Assembly: GCA_012274445.1 (NCBI GenBank)
Contig: JAAROD010000015.1
Coordinates: 1,054,001 to 1,118,000 of the forward strand
Direction: 5' to 3'
From: Sclerotiophoma versabilis
Taxonomy: Eukaryota; Ascomycota; Dothideomycetes; Pleosporales; Didymellaceae
DNA: 64,000 bases
In this document: positions 14,455 to 26,038 of the stretch, piece by piece
Layout: every line of letters starts with the position of its first letter
Numbering within the stretch: the first letter of the stretch is position 1
Notes under the pieces: generated by a model
Database searches by the model: none
The model's input: only the letters and a program-made list of their open reading frames with translations
Told to the model about the DNA's origin: nothing
Translations under genes and position numbers: made by a program

Positions 14455-16250
14455 GAAGCGGAGCACGGAAGATCCGTTTTTCCATCTTCAAGTTGCAAGT
14501 TGCAACTTCGGCATGGGGAGCCGCAAATTCCACTGACGTGAACGACCTCTACAGCACATGGTATCAACCAACGCCATCGCGAACATGTCGATCAGCATCA
14601 TCTCTGCGTCCTGGCGAGCTGAATTTAAGCGGCAGTTGCGATTCTGTCGGACCAGACCAGACTGTCGCAATACAGCTCGATTCGAAGCCGCCTGAGCTTA
14701 CAACCCGTTTGTTTGAGCGCTGATTCAAGCCTTATGTGGAGCTCGCAAGCAACAGCGAGGTCTCAACGATAGCTATATACGCCTACAGTACCTTAGCCAT
14801 GGCAAGCTGCGTACCGCCCTTTTATGCGATGTTGTAGTCGAGCTCGTGTTTTCGGACGTTGGGGGAACCCCGTAAACGCTGATCACTGCAACAGAGCGAA
14901 GATCTTCAGCCTCTCAATACCACCATAATCTACGGGAGGATTGGACTGCAAGCTCGAATGATTACACGCTGTTTTTGAGTCTGAGAATTCTGTAACGGCA
15001 CTCCATTGGTGCCCGTGGAGTAGTGCTCCTAACACTCAAGCGAGAAAGCATTCGCCCAGCATCGCATCCAGACTATCTGACGATGATCCACCGAAACGAA
15101 GGTACTAAGCCTGATCGTATTCGACTTTGTCAAGGATAGTCTGCGGTTCTCAGCTCTCCGGGAAGTGGGCTGTGTTGTCTGCATCGTGCAGGCTCTCATC
15201 AGCAATGAAGCACTCTGGTAACCTATTCCGGGCGGGGTCTCTAAGAAGCTTGATACTGCGCCTTCAACTAGGTGGCGTTTCGGTTGCTCCTTCTTCACGA
15301 GGCAATGCTTACTGAGATCATGAACGGTGGTGATCCGTTGTGGCAGTCTCAGATGCTTGGCATGTGGACCTCAGCGAAAGATTATGCACCCACAACGAGA
15401 GCACAGCCGGACAGACGGATCTATGGATGTCAATGATGAGGTCAAGAAGCGACTGCTCTAGTGTGTAGAATCTTGAGCTTCTGAGAGACACCAAGTGTCA
15501 CTCACTGGAGGCTCGCTTTTGCACGACATACCTTATTTACAGGAGCAACTATCAACCAGCACATTTACGGTTTTACGAACTCACCATTATCCATCCATGT
15601 GGTTGACACAGGCCCAAGCTTTTGGATGCCTGGCCATGCTGTAATTGACAGCAGAAACACACGGACTCCCTGTCCACCCCGGCTTACATGAGGGGATCCG
15701 GCAGAGTTAGCCCCGACTTTGAGACAGCGCCTTGCTATCCAGGTCCCCACGTCTCACCTTTGCTATCGCCTGTGACGCATGGACTCGATACATCAGCGGC
15801 TGGCCTACACGCCTAGCATGCGCCAGCTATCAATAGGCATGAAGCTTACTCGGAGGTATACCCGGTCACTGCACGCCATTACCTCTCGGGATTATGGCGG
15901 CACCATCCGGAAAGAGGATTAGTCTGCGCTTCTATCTTGTCTTCGCGTCAATATGTTGCTGCAGTACATCGTTCCGCAGTACATGGCTCCGTATCTGTGC
16001 TGTCACAGACCCGGTGCCGAAGTGCTGTCATCGTGCGATCCAAGCATAGACCACCATACGGATTTCTCATACCCACCTACTCAGGTTGATCACCCACATA
16101 TAAGGGCTACCGCTAATCCCTCAAAATCACTCGCAACCAACCTTCCTCTTCCAGTCCCTCGGGCCTTCCCTTATACGACCACTACTGCCCACTCCAAGAG
16201 AGGACTTCACCGCCACAACTCATCACCAACCCTTCGTTGATATACGGCAC

Positions 16251-16385
16251 TGACCCCGCCGTCCGAAGGTTCTTTCTCGCTTTTATCCTATCGTCTCCCA
16301 GTGAGACTCATTCTCCAAAGGCCCTGACCCCGCCTTCTTTCCTTTCCTATAATTTTAATTTTACCCTGACCCAAGAAACGCCATC
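16251..16385 (+). promoter_or_regulatory. Proximal PKS1 promoter/5' leader with TGACCCCGCC repeats
   Basis: The 10-mer TGACCCCGCC occurs at 16251-16260 and again at 16325-16334, and its core TGACCC recurs at 16367-16372, just before the start codon. The stretch also holds pyrimidine-rich runs typical of highly expressed fungal genes and an AT-rich patch (ATAATTTTAATTTTA) at about 16348-16363. The bases before the start codon (CCATC) suit fungal initiation. That the repeat binds a regulator such as Cmr1 is inference only. Confidence 0.45.
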
Positions 16386-19300
16386 ATGAACGTCCTCATC
16401 TTCGGAGATCAGACCGCTGATCAGTTTCCCCTCCTCAAGAAGGTGGCCACATGGAGAAACAATGCAACTCTTACAACCTTCCTCGACCGTGCCAGTGTCG
16501 TCCTCCGAGACGAAGTTCAGAAGCTGCCAAAGACACATCGGGATCAGATTCCTGACTTCCTAACCACTTGGGATCTTGTCAATGCCTACTACAGCGAAGG
16601 CAAGAAGATTCCTCAGCTCGAAAGCTGCATGGTCACTCTCGCCCAACTTGCACACTACATCGGGTACTACGGCGAAAACCCAACAGACCTGCCAAACCCT
16701 GCCAACACACGGCTTGTCGGTCTCTGCACTGGTTCTATTGCAGCCTCAGTAGTAGCGTCTGCACGATCCATTAGCGAGCTACTACCCCTTGCAACAGAAG
16801 CTGTACGCGTCGCGTTCCGTGCTGGTACCTGCGTTGGCGCGGCCAAGGATGCGCTTGAGCAGCCTGCGGAGGCCAAAGAAAGCTGGTCGACTATTGTCAC
16901 AGGTATTTCTGAGAGCGCAGCGAAGAAGGCCCTGTCCGCGTTTCACGATGAGCGGCGGATACCAGCCTCGGCGCGCGCCTATGTTAGCGCGGTTAGCGTC
17001 ATGGCTCTAACCATCAGCGGCCCACCATCGACAACGAAACGCCTATTTCAGGAGATCGACGCCTTCAGAAACAACACCCGCGTGCCTATCCCTGTATACG
17101 CGCCTTACCATGCCTCGCACATCCACGCTCAGGCCGACATCGACCGCATTCTGGACAGCGAGGCCACCAGGCATTTCCAGCAGTTCCGACCCCTGGCTTT
17201 GATCCACTCCGCATCCAGCGGCAAGTGCCAGACCGCGACCAGCACTCTTGAATTGATGCGCAATGCCCTTACCGACATGCTTCTCGAGCCCGTGCGCTGG
17301 GACAGCCTTCTTGGTGAAGTGGTTTCACAGGTGACCGCTACCGGCAGCGCAGACTGCTCTGTTGCTGCTATTGGTGTGACCAACGTTGCCAACAGCCTTG
17401 CGTCTGCCCTCAAGGCTGGCGGCCAGTCTCACATCGCAGTCCGTGACCACACCTCATGGGTACAAACCGAACATGCCACCCGCGGCCGCACCCAGAGCGA
17501 CAAGATCGCCATTGTCGGTATGTCTGGTCGCTTCCCTGGTGCAGCGAGCCCTGAGGCGCTCTGGGAGCTTCTTGAGAAGGGCCTCGATGTTCACCGCGAG
17601 GTCCCAGCAGACCGCTTCGATGCGAAGGCTCACTGCGACCCCTCTGGCAAGGGAAAAAATAAGAGCCATACTCCCTTCGGCTGCTTTATCGACGAGCCTG
17701 GTCTGTTCGACCCTAGGTTCTTTAACATGTCTCCGCGTGAGGCTGCCCAGACTGACCCTATGGGCCGTCTCGCTTTGACCACTGCTTTTGAGGCCTTGGA
17801 AATGTCCGGTTACGTTCCCAACCGCACGCCATCCACTAAGCTGAACCGTATTGGAACCTTCTACGGTCAGACCTCTGATGACTGGCGTGAAATAAACGCT
17901 GCCGAGAACATCGACACCTATTTCATCACCGGTGGTGTACGTGCTTTCGCTCCTGGACGCATCAACTACTACTTCAAGTTCTCCGGCCCATCCTACAGCA
18001 TTGACACCGCCTGTTCCTCGTCTCTCGCTGCTATCCAGTTGGCCTGCACCTCGCTCTGGGCTGGTGACTGCGACACTGCATGCGCTGGTGGTCTCAATGT
18101 CCTCACCAACCCTGATATTTTCTCAGGTCTCAGTAAGGGTCAGTTCTTGTCCAAGACCGGTAGCTGCAAGACCTACGACAACGACGCAGACGGTTACTGC
18201 CGTGGTGACGGCTGTGGCTCAGTGGTGCTAAAGCGCTACGAAGATGCCATTGCTGATAAGGATAACATTCTCGGATGCATCCTGGGTGCTGCCACAAATC
18301 ACAGTGCCGAAGCTGTTTCTATCACTCACCCTCATGCTGGTGCTCAGGAGTACCTGTACAACAAGGTCCTCGCTAATGCCGGTGTTGACGCTCACGACAT
18401 CAGCTATGTTGAGATGCACGGAACTGGTACTCAGGCTGGTGATGGTATCGAGATGACCTCGGTCACCAATGTGTTTGCTCCACGCCACCGTCAACGTCGT
18501 CCTGAACAGACTCTTCACCTCGGTGCCATCAAGGCCAATATTGGTCATGGTGAAGCCGCTTCAGGTATCAACTCTCTCGTCAAAGTCTTGATGATGATGC
18601 AGAAGAACGCTATCCCTGCCAACGTCGGCATCAAGGGAGTGATAAACAAGACCTTCCCCAAAGATCTTGCTCAGCGCAATGTTCACATCTCTACTACTCA
18701 GGTCGCACTCCCACGTAAGGGTGCTGAGAAGCGCAAGCTCTTCCTGAACAACTTCTCTGCAGCTGGTGGCAACACCGCTATCTTACTCGAGGATGGCCCT
18801 CTGCGCGAGGCCCCCAAGGCAATTGATCCCCGCACCATGCACACTGTCACTGTTACTGCCAGGTCAATTGCATCGCTGAAGAGGAACATCAACAACCTCG
18901 TCAAGTTCCTGGGAGAGAATCCTGACACTACTCTCTCCAGTTTGGCTTACACCACCACCGCTCGTCGCATCCAACACAACTACCGCGTCGCCATCTGCGT
19001 CGACGACATCTCCAAGGTCAAGGACGCTCTCCAAGCTCAGCTGAAGGACTCCTACAGCCCTCTTCCTATGGTCCCAACCAAGACTGCCTTTACCTTCACC
19101 GGCCAGGGCTCGCAGTACACTGGTCTCGGCGAGAAGCTGTACAAGGATCTTGAGTCTTTCAAGGCAGACATCGACCAGCTTGATAATATCGCACGTCTGC
19201 ACGACCTCCCATCCTTCTTGCCCTTGCTTACAGGTACCGATGTGGCTACTCTATCGCCCGTCGTTGTCCAGCTTGGTATGGCTTGCATCCAGGTCGCTCT

Positions 19301-22300
19301 TGCCCGTATGTGGGAGTCTTGGGGCATCAAGCCAATTGCTGTGGTTGGCCACAGCCTTGGCGAGTACGCCGCACTCCACGTTGCTGGTGTCATTTCTGCC
19401 AGCGATATGGTCCTCCTGGTAGGCCGCCGTGCTGAGATCCTTGAGCAGGAGTGCACCGCTGGTACTCACGGCATGCTTGCTGTCAAGGGCAGTGCTGCTT
19501 CCATCAAGGCCGCTCTTGGCGATAAGATGACTGAGATTGCTTGCATGAATGGCCCTGAGGAGACTGTGCTCTGTGGCACAGTTGAGGTTGTCGAGTCTAC
19601 CAACCAGCTTCTTTCTAGCCAGGGTTTCAAGTCCACCAAGCTCAACGTGCCCTTCGCGTTCCATTCTGCCCAGGTCGAGCCAATTCTCGCCAAGTTCCAG
19701 GAAGTTGCCTCTGCTGTTGTGTTCAGTAAGCCGCAGGTGCCAGTCATGTCTCCTCTCACTGGCGAAGTCATTCGCGAGGCTGGCATTATCAACGCTACTT
19801 ACTTGGCTCGTCATGCACGCGAGACTGTCGACTTCTGGACCGCCTTAACTGCTGGCAAAGATGAGAAGCTCTTCGACGAGAAGACCACTTGGCTTGAGGT
19901 CGGGGCTCACCCCGTTTGCAGTGGCATGGTCAAGTCAACCCTCGGTGGAACACCCACCACTGCCGGGTCCCTTCGCCGCAATGAAGACCCCTGGAAGACT
20001 CTTTCCAACACGATCGCAACCCTGCACCTTTCCGGTGTGGCCTTCGACTTCAACGAGTACCATAAGCAGTTCAAGGATACCTACGAGCTGTTGACCCTCC
20101 CAACATACAGCTTCGACAACAAAAAGTACTGGCTCGACTACCACAACAACTGGACCTTGACCAAGGGTGAGGCCGTTCAGACTGCTCAACCCAAGGCCAT
20201 TGAGGCTCCTGTCGAGATCCCGTCTAAGTTATCCACTACTTCCTGCCACAAGGTCGTTCGCGAGGAGCTCCACGCCAACTCTGGCACTGTGGTCATCCAG
20301 TCCGATCTCTCTGACCCCAAGCTCAAGGCTACCATCACCGGTCATCAGGTCAACGGAACTCCTTTGTGCCCATCATCGCTGTATGCCGACCAGGCCATGA
20401 CCGTCGCAGACTATCTCTACCAGCAGCTGCGTCCCAACCTGCCTACGCCTGGTCTTAACGTCTGTGCTATGGAGGTGCCAAAGACTTTGATCCCCCAGTG
20501 GCCTGCCCCGGCCGGTGGCCAGCACTTGCAGGTCGAGGCCACTGCTGACCTTGAGACCAACCAGGTTGATGTCAAGTTCCGCACCGTCACTGCCGATGGT
20601 TCCAAGGTCCTTGCTGAGCACGCCTTCGGTGTGGTCAAGTACGAGGACGTCAAGGTCTGGAAGGAGGAGTGGAGCCGCATCCAGTATATGGTTCAGACTC
20701 AGATCGATGTTCTCAAGCAGAAGCTTGAGACCGGTGCTGCTCACAAGGTGCTCCGTGGTATGGCCTACAAGCTGTTCAAGGCCTTGGTGACCTACGCCGA
20801 CAACTACCGCGGTATGGAGGAAGTCATTCTGGATGGCAAGACTACCGAAGCAACGGCCCAAGTCCAGTTCCAAACTACCCCTGCCGACGGGGAGTTTTTC
20901 TGTTCTCCTTACTGGATCGACAGCTTGGCTCATCTCTCTGGCTTTATCGTTAATGCTTCTGATCACCTCGACTCTGACAACTCGGTCTACATCTCCCACG
21001 GATGGGGATCTATCAAGATTTCGAAGCAGCTCTCGCCCGAGAAGAAATATCGCTCCTACGTCCGCATGCAACCCGCTCCTGGCAACATTTCTGTCGGTGA
21101 TGTCTACATTCTTGAGGGTGAGGAGATAATCGGTATGGTTCTTGGGCTGAAGTTCCAGAATATCCCTCGCCGTGCTCTCAATATCATGATGCCACCCTCT
21201 GGCACCAAGACAGCTCCCGCGGCCAAGTCTATCACTAGATCTGCTCCTGTCAAGGCCATTGCTCCTGCGCCTGTCAAGGCTGCACCCATTCCTGTCAAGG
21301 CTTCCAAGCCCGTGGTGAAGCCTGCTAAGGTCAAGGTCGTCAAGCCAGCCAGCAGTGGTGTTACAGGCAAGGTCATGAAGATTATTGCTGAGGAGACCGA
21401 TGTTGACATGTCTGAGCTCGTTGATGACGCTGCATTCGAAAACCTCGGAGTTGACTCCTTGCTCTCTTTGACCATCTCGGCCAGGTTCCGTGAGGAACTT
21501 GACATGGAGATCCCATCAACTCTCTTCACGGACTGTGTCAGTGTTGGCGAGCTGAAGAAGTACTTCTCTCAATATGACGGCGGTGCTGCTGTCATTGAGG
21601 ATGATGCCTCCGACACCACCGACGGGCCATCTGACGCCTCCACACCCTACGAGCGCGAGGCTGGCAGCACCCCTCCCAGCTCTGCCCCTAGTCTTGACGG
21701 CAACGACGTTGATATCAAGGTCTCTGAAGAAGTTGTCGATGGCGAGGCTAGCCTTGCCCGCAAGCTTGTTGCTGAGGAGATGGGTGTAGATGTCTCTGAG
21801 ATCACAGATGATCTCGACCTCACCGACATTGGCATGGACTCTTTGATGAGCTTGACTATCCTCGGCTCCATGCGCGAACAGACCGGACGCGATCTTCCTT
21901 CCGACTTTCTCACAGTCAATGTTACAATCAAAGCCATCGAAACCGCCCTGGGTATGCGTGCGGCTCCCAAGGAAGTCAAAGTCACCGCTAAGATCACCAC
22001 CAAGGCTCCCCAGCTTGCTGAGGTCAACAAGAAGCTTGCTCGAGCTATTGATATCTCGCAGCTACCTCCTTCCAACTCCGTACTGCTTCAGGGTAACCCC
22101 AAGATTGCTACCAAGAAGTTCTTCTTGGTACCCGATGGATCCGGCAGTGCTACCTCCTACATCTCCATTCCCAATATTTCCCCTGACATGGCTGTCTACG
22201 GATTGAACTGCCCGTTCATGAAGTGCCCAGAGAAGTGGGAATGTGGTGTCGAGGGCGTCGCTCAGATATATCTCAAGGAGATTAAGCGTCGTCAACCTGA

Positions 22301-22906
22301 AGGCCCATACATTGTCGGTGGATGGTCCGCAGGTGGTGTCATGGCCTACGAGGTAGCTAAGCAACTTGTTGATGCTGGTGAGAAGGTCGAGAATCTCGTC
22401 CTGATCGATGCTCCTTGTCCGGTCGCCCTTGACCCTCTTCCCGCCCGTCTCCACATCTTCTTCGACCAGATTGGTCTCCTTGGTACAGGTAAACCAGGTG
22501 GCACTCCCTCATGGCTCCTGCCTCACTTTGCCTCGGCCATCCAGAACCTGAAGGACTATGATCCTGTCCCTATGGACCCCAAGATCGCACCTCCCGTTCT
22601 AGCGATCTGGTGCACTGACGGCGTGTGCCCTAACCCCGAAGACCCTCGCCCACCTCCAGGTGAAGGAGAGGACCCTGCTCCTATGAAGTGGCTCCTCAAC
22701 AACCGTACTGTCTTCGATGATAACGGTTGGGCCCAACTCCTCCCCAAGGAGAAGTTTGAGTATGCAGTCATGGGCGGTAATCACTTCACGATGATGAAGG
22801 GCGAACACGTAAGTTGCCTCACCCCTTTTAATTCATAGCTCATCACTAACATGATTTACAGGGTGCTACACTGGGTAAGCTCATTCAGAAGGGTCTCAAG
22901 CTGTAA
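16386..22906 (+). CDS. PKS1: Non-reducing PKS (SAT-KS-AT-PT-ACP-ACP-TE), melanin type
   Basis: Type I iterative polyketide synthase that should condense malonyl units to 1,3,6,8-tetrahydroxynaphthalene, the DHN-melanin precursor. Two exons, 16386-22808 and 22862-22906 (GTAAGT...CAG), give 2155 residues; the second exon encodes only the last 14. Domains in order: SAT with nucleophile C114 in GLCTGS; ketosynthase with C543 in DTACSSSL; acyltransferase with S990 in GHSLGEYAAL; product template with H1320 in ITGHQVNG; two acyl carrier domains with phosphopantetheine serines S1691 (LGVDSLLSL) and S1819 (IGMDSLMSL), joined by an acidic Ser/Thr/Pro linker; thioesterase with S1981 in GGWSAGG and H2133 in GGNHFTMM. 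A Lys/Pro/Ala-rich linker precedes the first ACP. Nothing is broken. Closely related synthases make other naphthol pigments, but the Cmr1 neighbour favours melanin. Confidence 0.95.
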
Positions 22907-25104
22907 GCTTTTGTTCTCTGGGCAAGTAGATTGTACAGACAGCATGCATCTCCTTTGTTCAAGTGTTGAACTTGGGGTTGTGGGCGTTTAGGGTTAGTTT
23001 ACAGGTATACACTTTGTTGTTGGTGTTGGCAGGCGTCCAAGCAAGATACAAGCGTTGCTCCACTGGTCATGGTTCACGCAACGTTTTTTGCTTTGTTATT
23101 ATCGCAGCGTATTACGACGTTTGATTTTGTGGCGTTCAGCATGTACATCGTATTGATACTCAATAATGGCAATGTTCCACTTCAAAACTTCATTTTCATA
23201 GTAATTTCTTCCGATTATTCCTCCGCTCCTTTCATCTACTTCTCTAGCAGCACTGTCAGTCCTGCCCGCTGGCAGGTGCAGCCCGACCCTCGCAGGGTGT
23301 TTGCTCTCTCCTCCAGCGTACGCCCAACATCCCCACCTCCGATCAAGCTTAAACCCCAAGTCGATCAAAGCATTTTCAGCTGAAAGCCTTATCGTTGATC
23401 TTCAAATAGTAGGGTGCGGACATAATCCAATCGCATGGTCCATGAAGCGAGTTCAAAAAGAGTTTGTCAGCCTCAGCCACCAAACATGTTATAACTTCGC
23501 GTTTAGTGGCAATGGGACACAGACTGAAGATCACTCTCGATCGACTTGCTGTCACATTGACCGGTGCCGCGTAGCCAACCATTGAAGATATCATATCCTT
23601 CTTTGCCCTACTCGGTAGGAAAAGAAGGACCTGAAGTCGGCAGTCTTGCAGTGTCACCAAGTCATGTTTAGAACCTTTGCAAATGCTTTTTTGACGCAGA
23701 ATCTGTGGCCGCACGCCGTATTCGATAGCCTTCACAAGGACCACCAAAGAGACGAGTTGTGCACAAGGATACGCTCGCTCACCGCTTGCATGGGGTTGAG
23801 TCTCCGCTTCCACTGCATTGGAGTTGCTTATGGAGCAATGGTGATGCATTGAGAACCACTGCCATTGACATGCGCAGATCTTCGTCACTTGAAGACCAAT
23901 GGTACACCGTGACAGTGCATTCATTGAGGTAAACCAGCACAGTCAGCAGAAGCACACGTCATGCGGCTTACGTTCATGTTCTCACCTACCGTATATGATC
24001 TGCCATAATCTTGGATGCGAGTCTGACTACCTTGCAAATAATAATCCACGCTGCCGACAGTGAGGCGGTGACCAAATTAGGACACGAGCGCGCCTGAAAC
24101 CACTTCGTACCATGATGAGCACTCCCGCATACGAAGGCCAGGACGCCTGAGGCCGGAGCACAGTGCGGAGATCCGAGCACACAACTCAACCCGTGCTCAG
24201 CGGTCACCCACACTAAGGAGAAGGTATAGGTAGCGCCGATTCATCTTAGGAGACGGGAGATAGTCAGCGATGTATTGATACACAGGTACGGTTATTTATT
24301 CGACTCGTCTCTTCGACACGGTCCGACTCGTGCAGGAAGGAAGCACAACCCGCGCTCGGTTGGCTCGGACGCAATCTGATCGGTAACGCTGCAGCATCTC
24401 AAGATCATCTCCACACTTTTGTCGATCTTCGATAGTGTGGGAGTTCTACGTCCAAGGAGTCGCTGCGGGAACCTTGCCCGCCCGTTGAGGCATCGCGTTG
24501 CTTATTCGCACGCTCCTAGGCGAATACGAGTCTCCACCGTCAGCCACGCCGCAGATAAGCAATCCCCAGGCAATCAGCGGATCTGCGTCCGATGCTGACA
24601 GGCGATGAGGAAAACGCTTTGCTTCGTGTTGAAAGTTCTCGGGTACTTTGTATCCGCCCTGGCTCAACCAGGAAGGCCTAAAGAAGGGCTGGTAACTGCC
24701 CAAGGATCTAGCAGACATCAACCGAAACTGCATCATGGCCGCAAGGCGGGGGCCAGATTAAACTGGGGTGGTCGAGAGGTCGGAACAACCATCTCCGAAG
24801 TGATGAAGTCATAGTGAGTTGTAGACTCAGCATTAGGTCGAACTACGCGGGGATTCTCCATTTCCACCCTCTCATCCGGCGGAGTTGAGACAGGATGTGA
24901 GAGAGCGGAGCGCGCTATGCCAAGAGCAGCGGAGCGGAAACGCGGGGCATCAATTTGCAGCAAACACCACAAACATCCATTTCTTGTGAGGATCCGCGAC
25001 TTTTGTCACATCGCCCATTTCCAAGCCCAGCGTCGCAAGGTCTTTCTTTTACATAAAAAGCTACGCGATACAAAAACTGTGAACAGTAGCTTTGGCGCAT
25101 CACG
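22907..25104. other. Intergenic region between PKS1 and prefoldin gene
   Basis: Holds the PKS1 3' flank and the short upstream region of the prefoldin gene. The longest open frame (minus strand, 23376-23924, 182 codons) resembles no family I know, has unremarkable composition and overlaps plus-strand frames. I do not call it a gene. No repeats of note. Confidence 0.55.
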
Positions 25105-25852
25105 ATGCCGGACGTAGTGAAGTTGGCGCAGTAAGGAGCTTCACACCTTCAGAGATAACTACTAACCTTGTGTGCAAGGGAAGCGGAGACGAACCCGCGG
25201 GGCATACCGAAAGCTCCATTCGTCGACCGCGTTGAGGACTATGTCACCGACCGCTCTGAGGTCGAGAGCACCATCAACAGCTTCAAAGAGATGATCTCGT
25301 ACGCTGCACACCACATACCCATATCAAACGATCCACGGCCTTACACAGTGCGCTAGGAAGTACCAGTTCATGCAAGCGAATACACAACGGCGAGCAGCAG
25401 GACTGAAGGACAAGATCCCAGATATCCAAAAGACACTGGAGACAGTGCGCTTCCTGAAGACGAGAGGAGAGGATGCAGACCCCATCGAGACAACGTTCGA
25501 GCTGAACGACACCTTGTTCGCAAAAGCGGAGGTACCACCCACAGATGAGGTGTACTTGTGGTTGGGTGCGAACGTCATGCTGGCGTACCCCATCCCTGAA
25601 GCGGTGGAGCTGCTCACGTCGAAGCTGTCGACTGCGAAAGCTAGTCTGGCAACTTGCGAGGAAGACTTGGATTTCCTGAGGGAGCAGATCACAGTAAGGA
25701 CTTCTGTGCCTGGGACATAGGCAGGAGCTGACTTATTACAGACACTAGAGGTCGCGTTCGCACGAGTGTACAACTGGGATGTTGCGCAGAGGAGGAAAGA
25801 TCGGGAGGCAGGCGAGTCGATAGAGGATAAGAAAGGAAAGTCAAAAAGCTAA
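25105..25852 (+). CDS. PAC10: Prefoldin subunit 3 (VBP1/Pac10-like)
   Basis: Alpha-type subunit of the hexameric prefoldin co-chaperone, which hands nascent tubulin and actin to the CCT chaperonin in the cytosol. Four exons fit in frame: 25105-25130, 25179-25298, 25357-25693 and 25742-25852, giving 197 residues, the normal family length. The first exon encodes only eight full codons (MPDVVKLA). Family features: the N-terminal NPRGIPKAPFV segment, the first coiled-coil running through KYQFMQANTQRR and LKDKIPDIQKTL, the central beta-hairpin segment (FELNDTLFAKAEVPPTDEVYLWLGANVMLAYP), a second coiled-coil, and a lysine-rich tail. It sits 2.2 kb downstream of PKS1 on the same strand. A prefoldin gene (PRF1) is described beside PKS1 in Elsinoe fawcettii, so this looks like conserved neighbourhood rather than a pathway role. 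Confidence 0.93.
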
Positions 25853-26038
25853 GCGCATGGTTGAAAAGATATGGTCAGATGATGACGACACATTCGAGCA
25901 TTTACGGGCGCCCACAAAATGATACCAAAATCAAGAGACATTCAAGCAGTCGCACGCACGTCACAAACAGCATGATTGTAAAGTGAAAAGACACTCCATG
26001 AACTCACAGTCTCAAGACCATACACAAGTCTTGGTTTT

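Larger units (their letters stand above)
5458..16385. other. 10.9-kb gene-free gap between CMR1 and PKS1
   Basis: This gap separates two head-to-head melanin genes, so both promoters must lie in it. The many open frames are short (up to about 168 codons), overlap on both strands and show no domain, signal peptide pattern or splice-linked chain that I recognise. Base composition is near 50% GC, so it does not look like an AT-rich, RIP-mutated transposon. Small structures seen: three copies of a 10-bp unit GGGATGGAGA at 14425-14454, and a perfect 19-bp palindrome (AAGTTGCAA-G-TTGCAACTT) at 14490-14508. No reductase or dehydratase motif of the melanin pathway was found in the six-frame translations. 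Confidence 0.6.

Noticed and set aside
5458..16385. RIP-degraded transposon filling the CMR1-PKS1 gap
   Set aside because: Composition is about even in GC, without long AT-rich runs, terminal repeats or reverse-transcriptase/transposase fragments.
20373..21071. Long minus-strand frame inside PKS1
   Set aside because: It is a shadow of the PT region of PKS1; no family features.
23376..23924. 182-codon minus-strand frame downstream of PKS1
   Set aside because: No recognisable domain, no supported splice chain and overlapping frames on the other strand. Melanin reductase motifs are absent.
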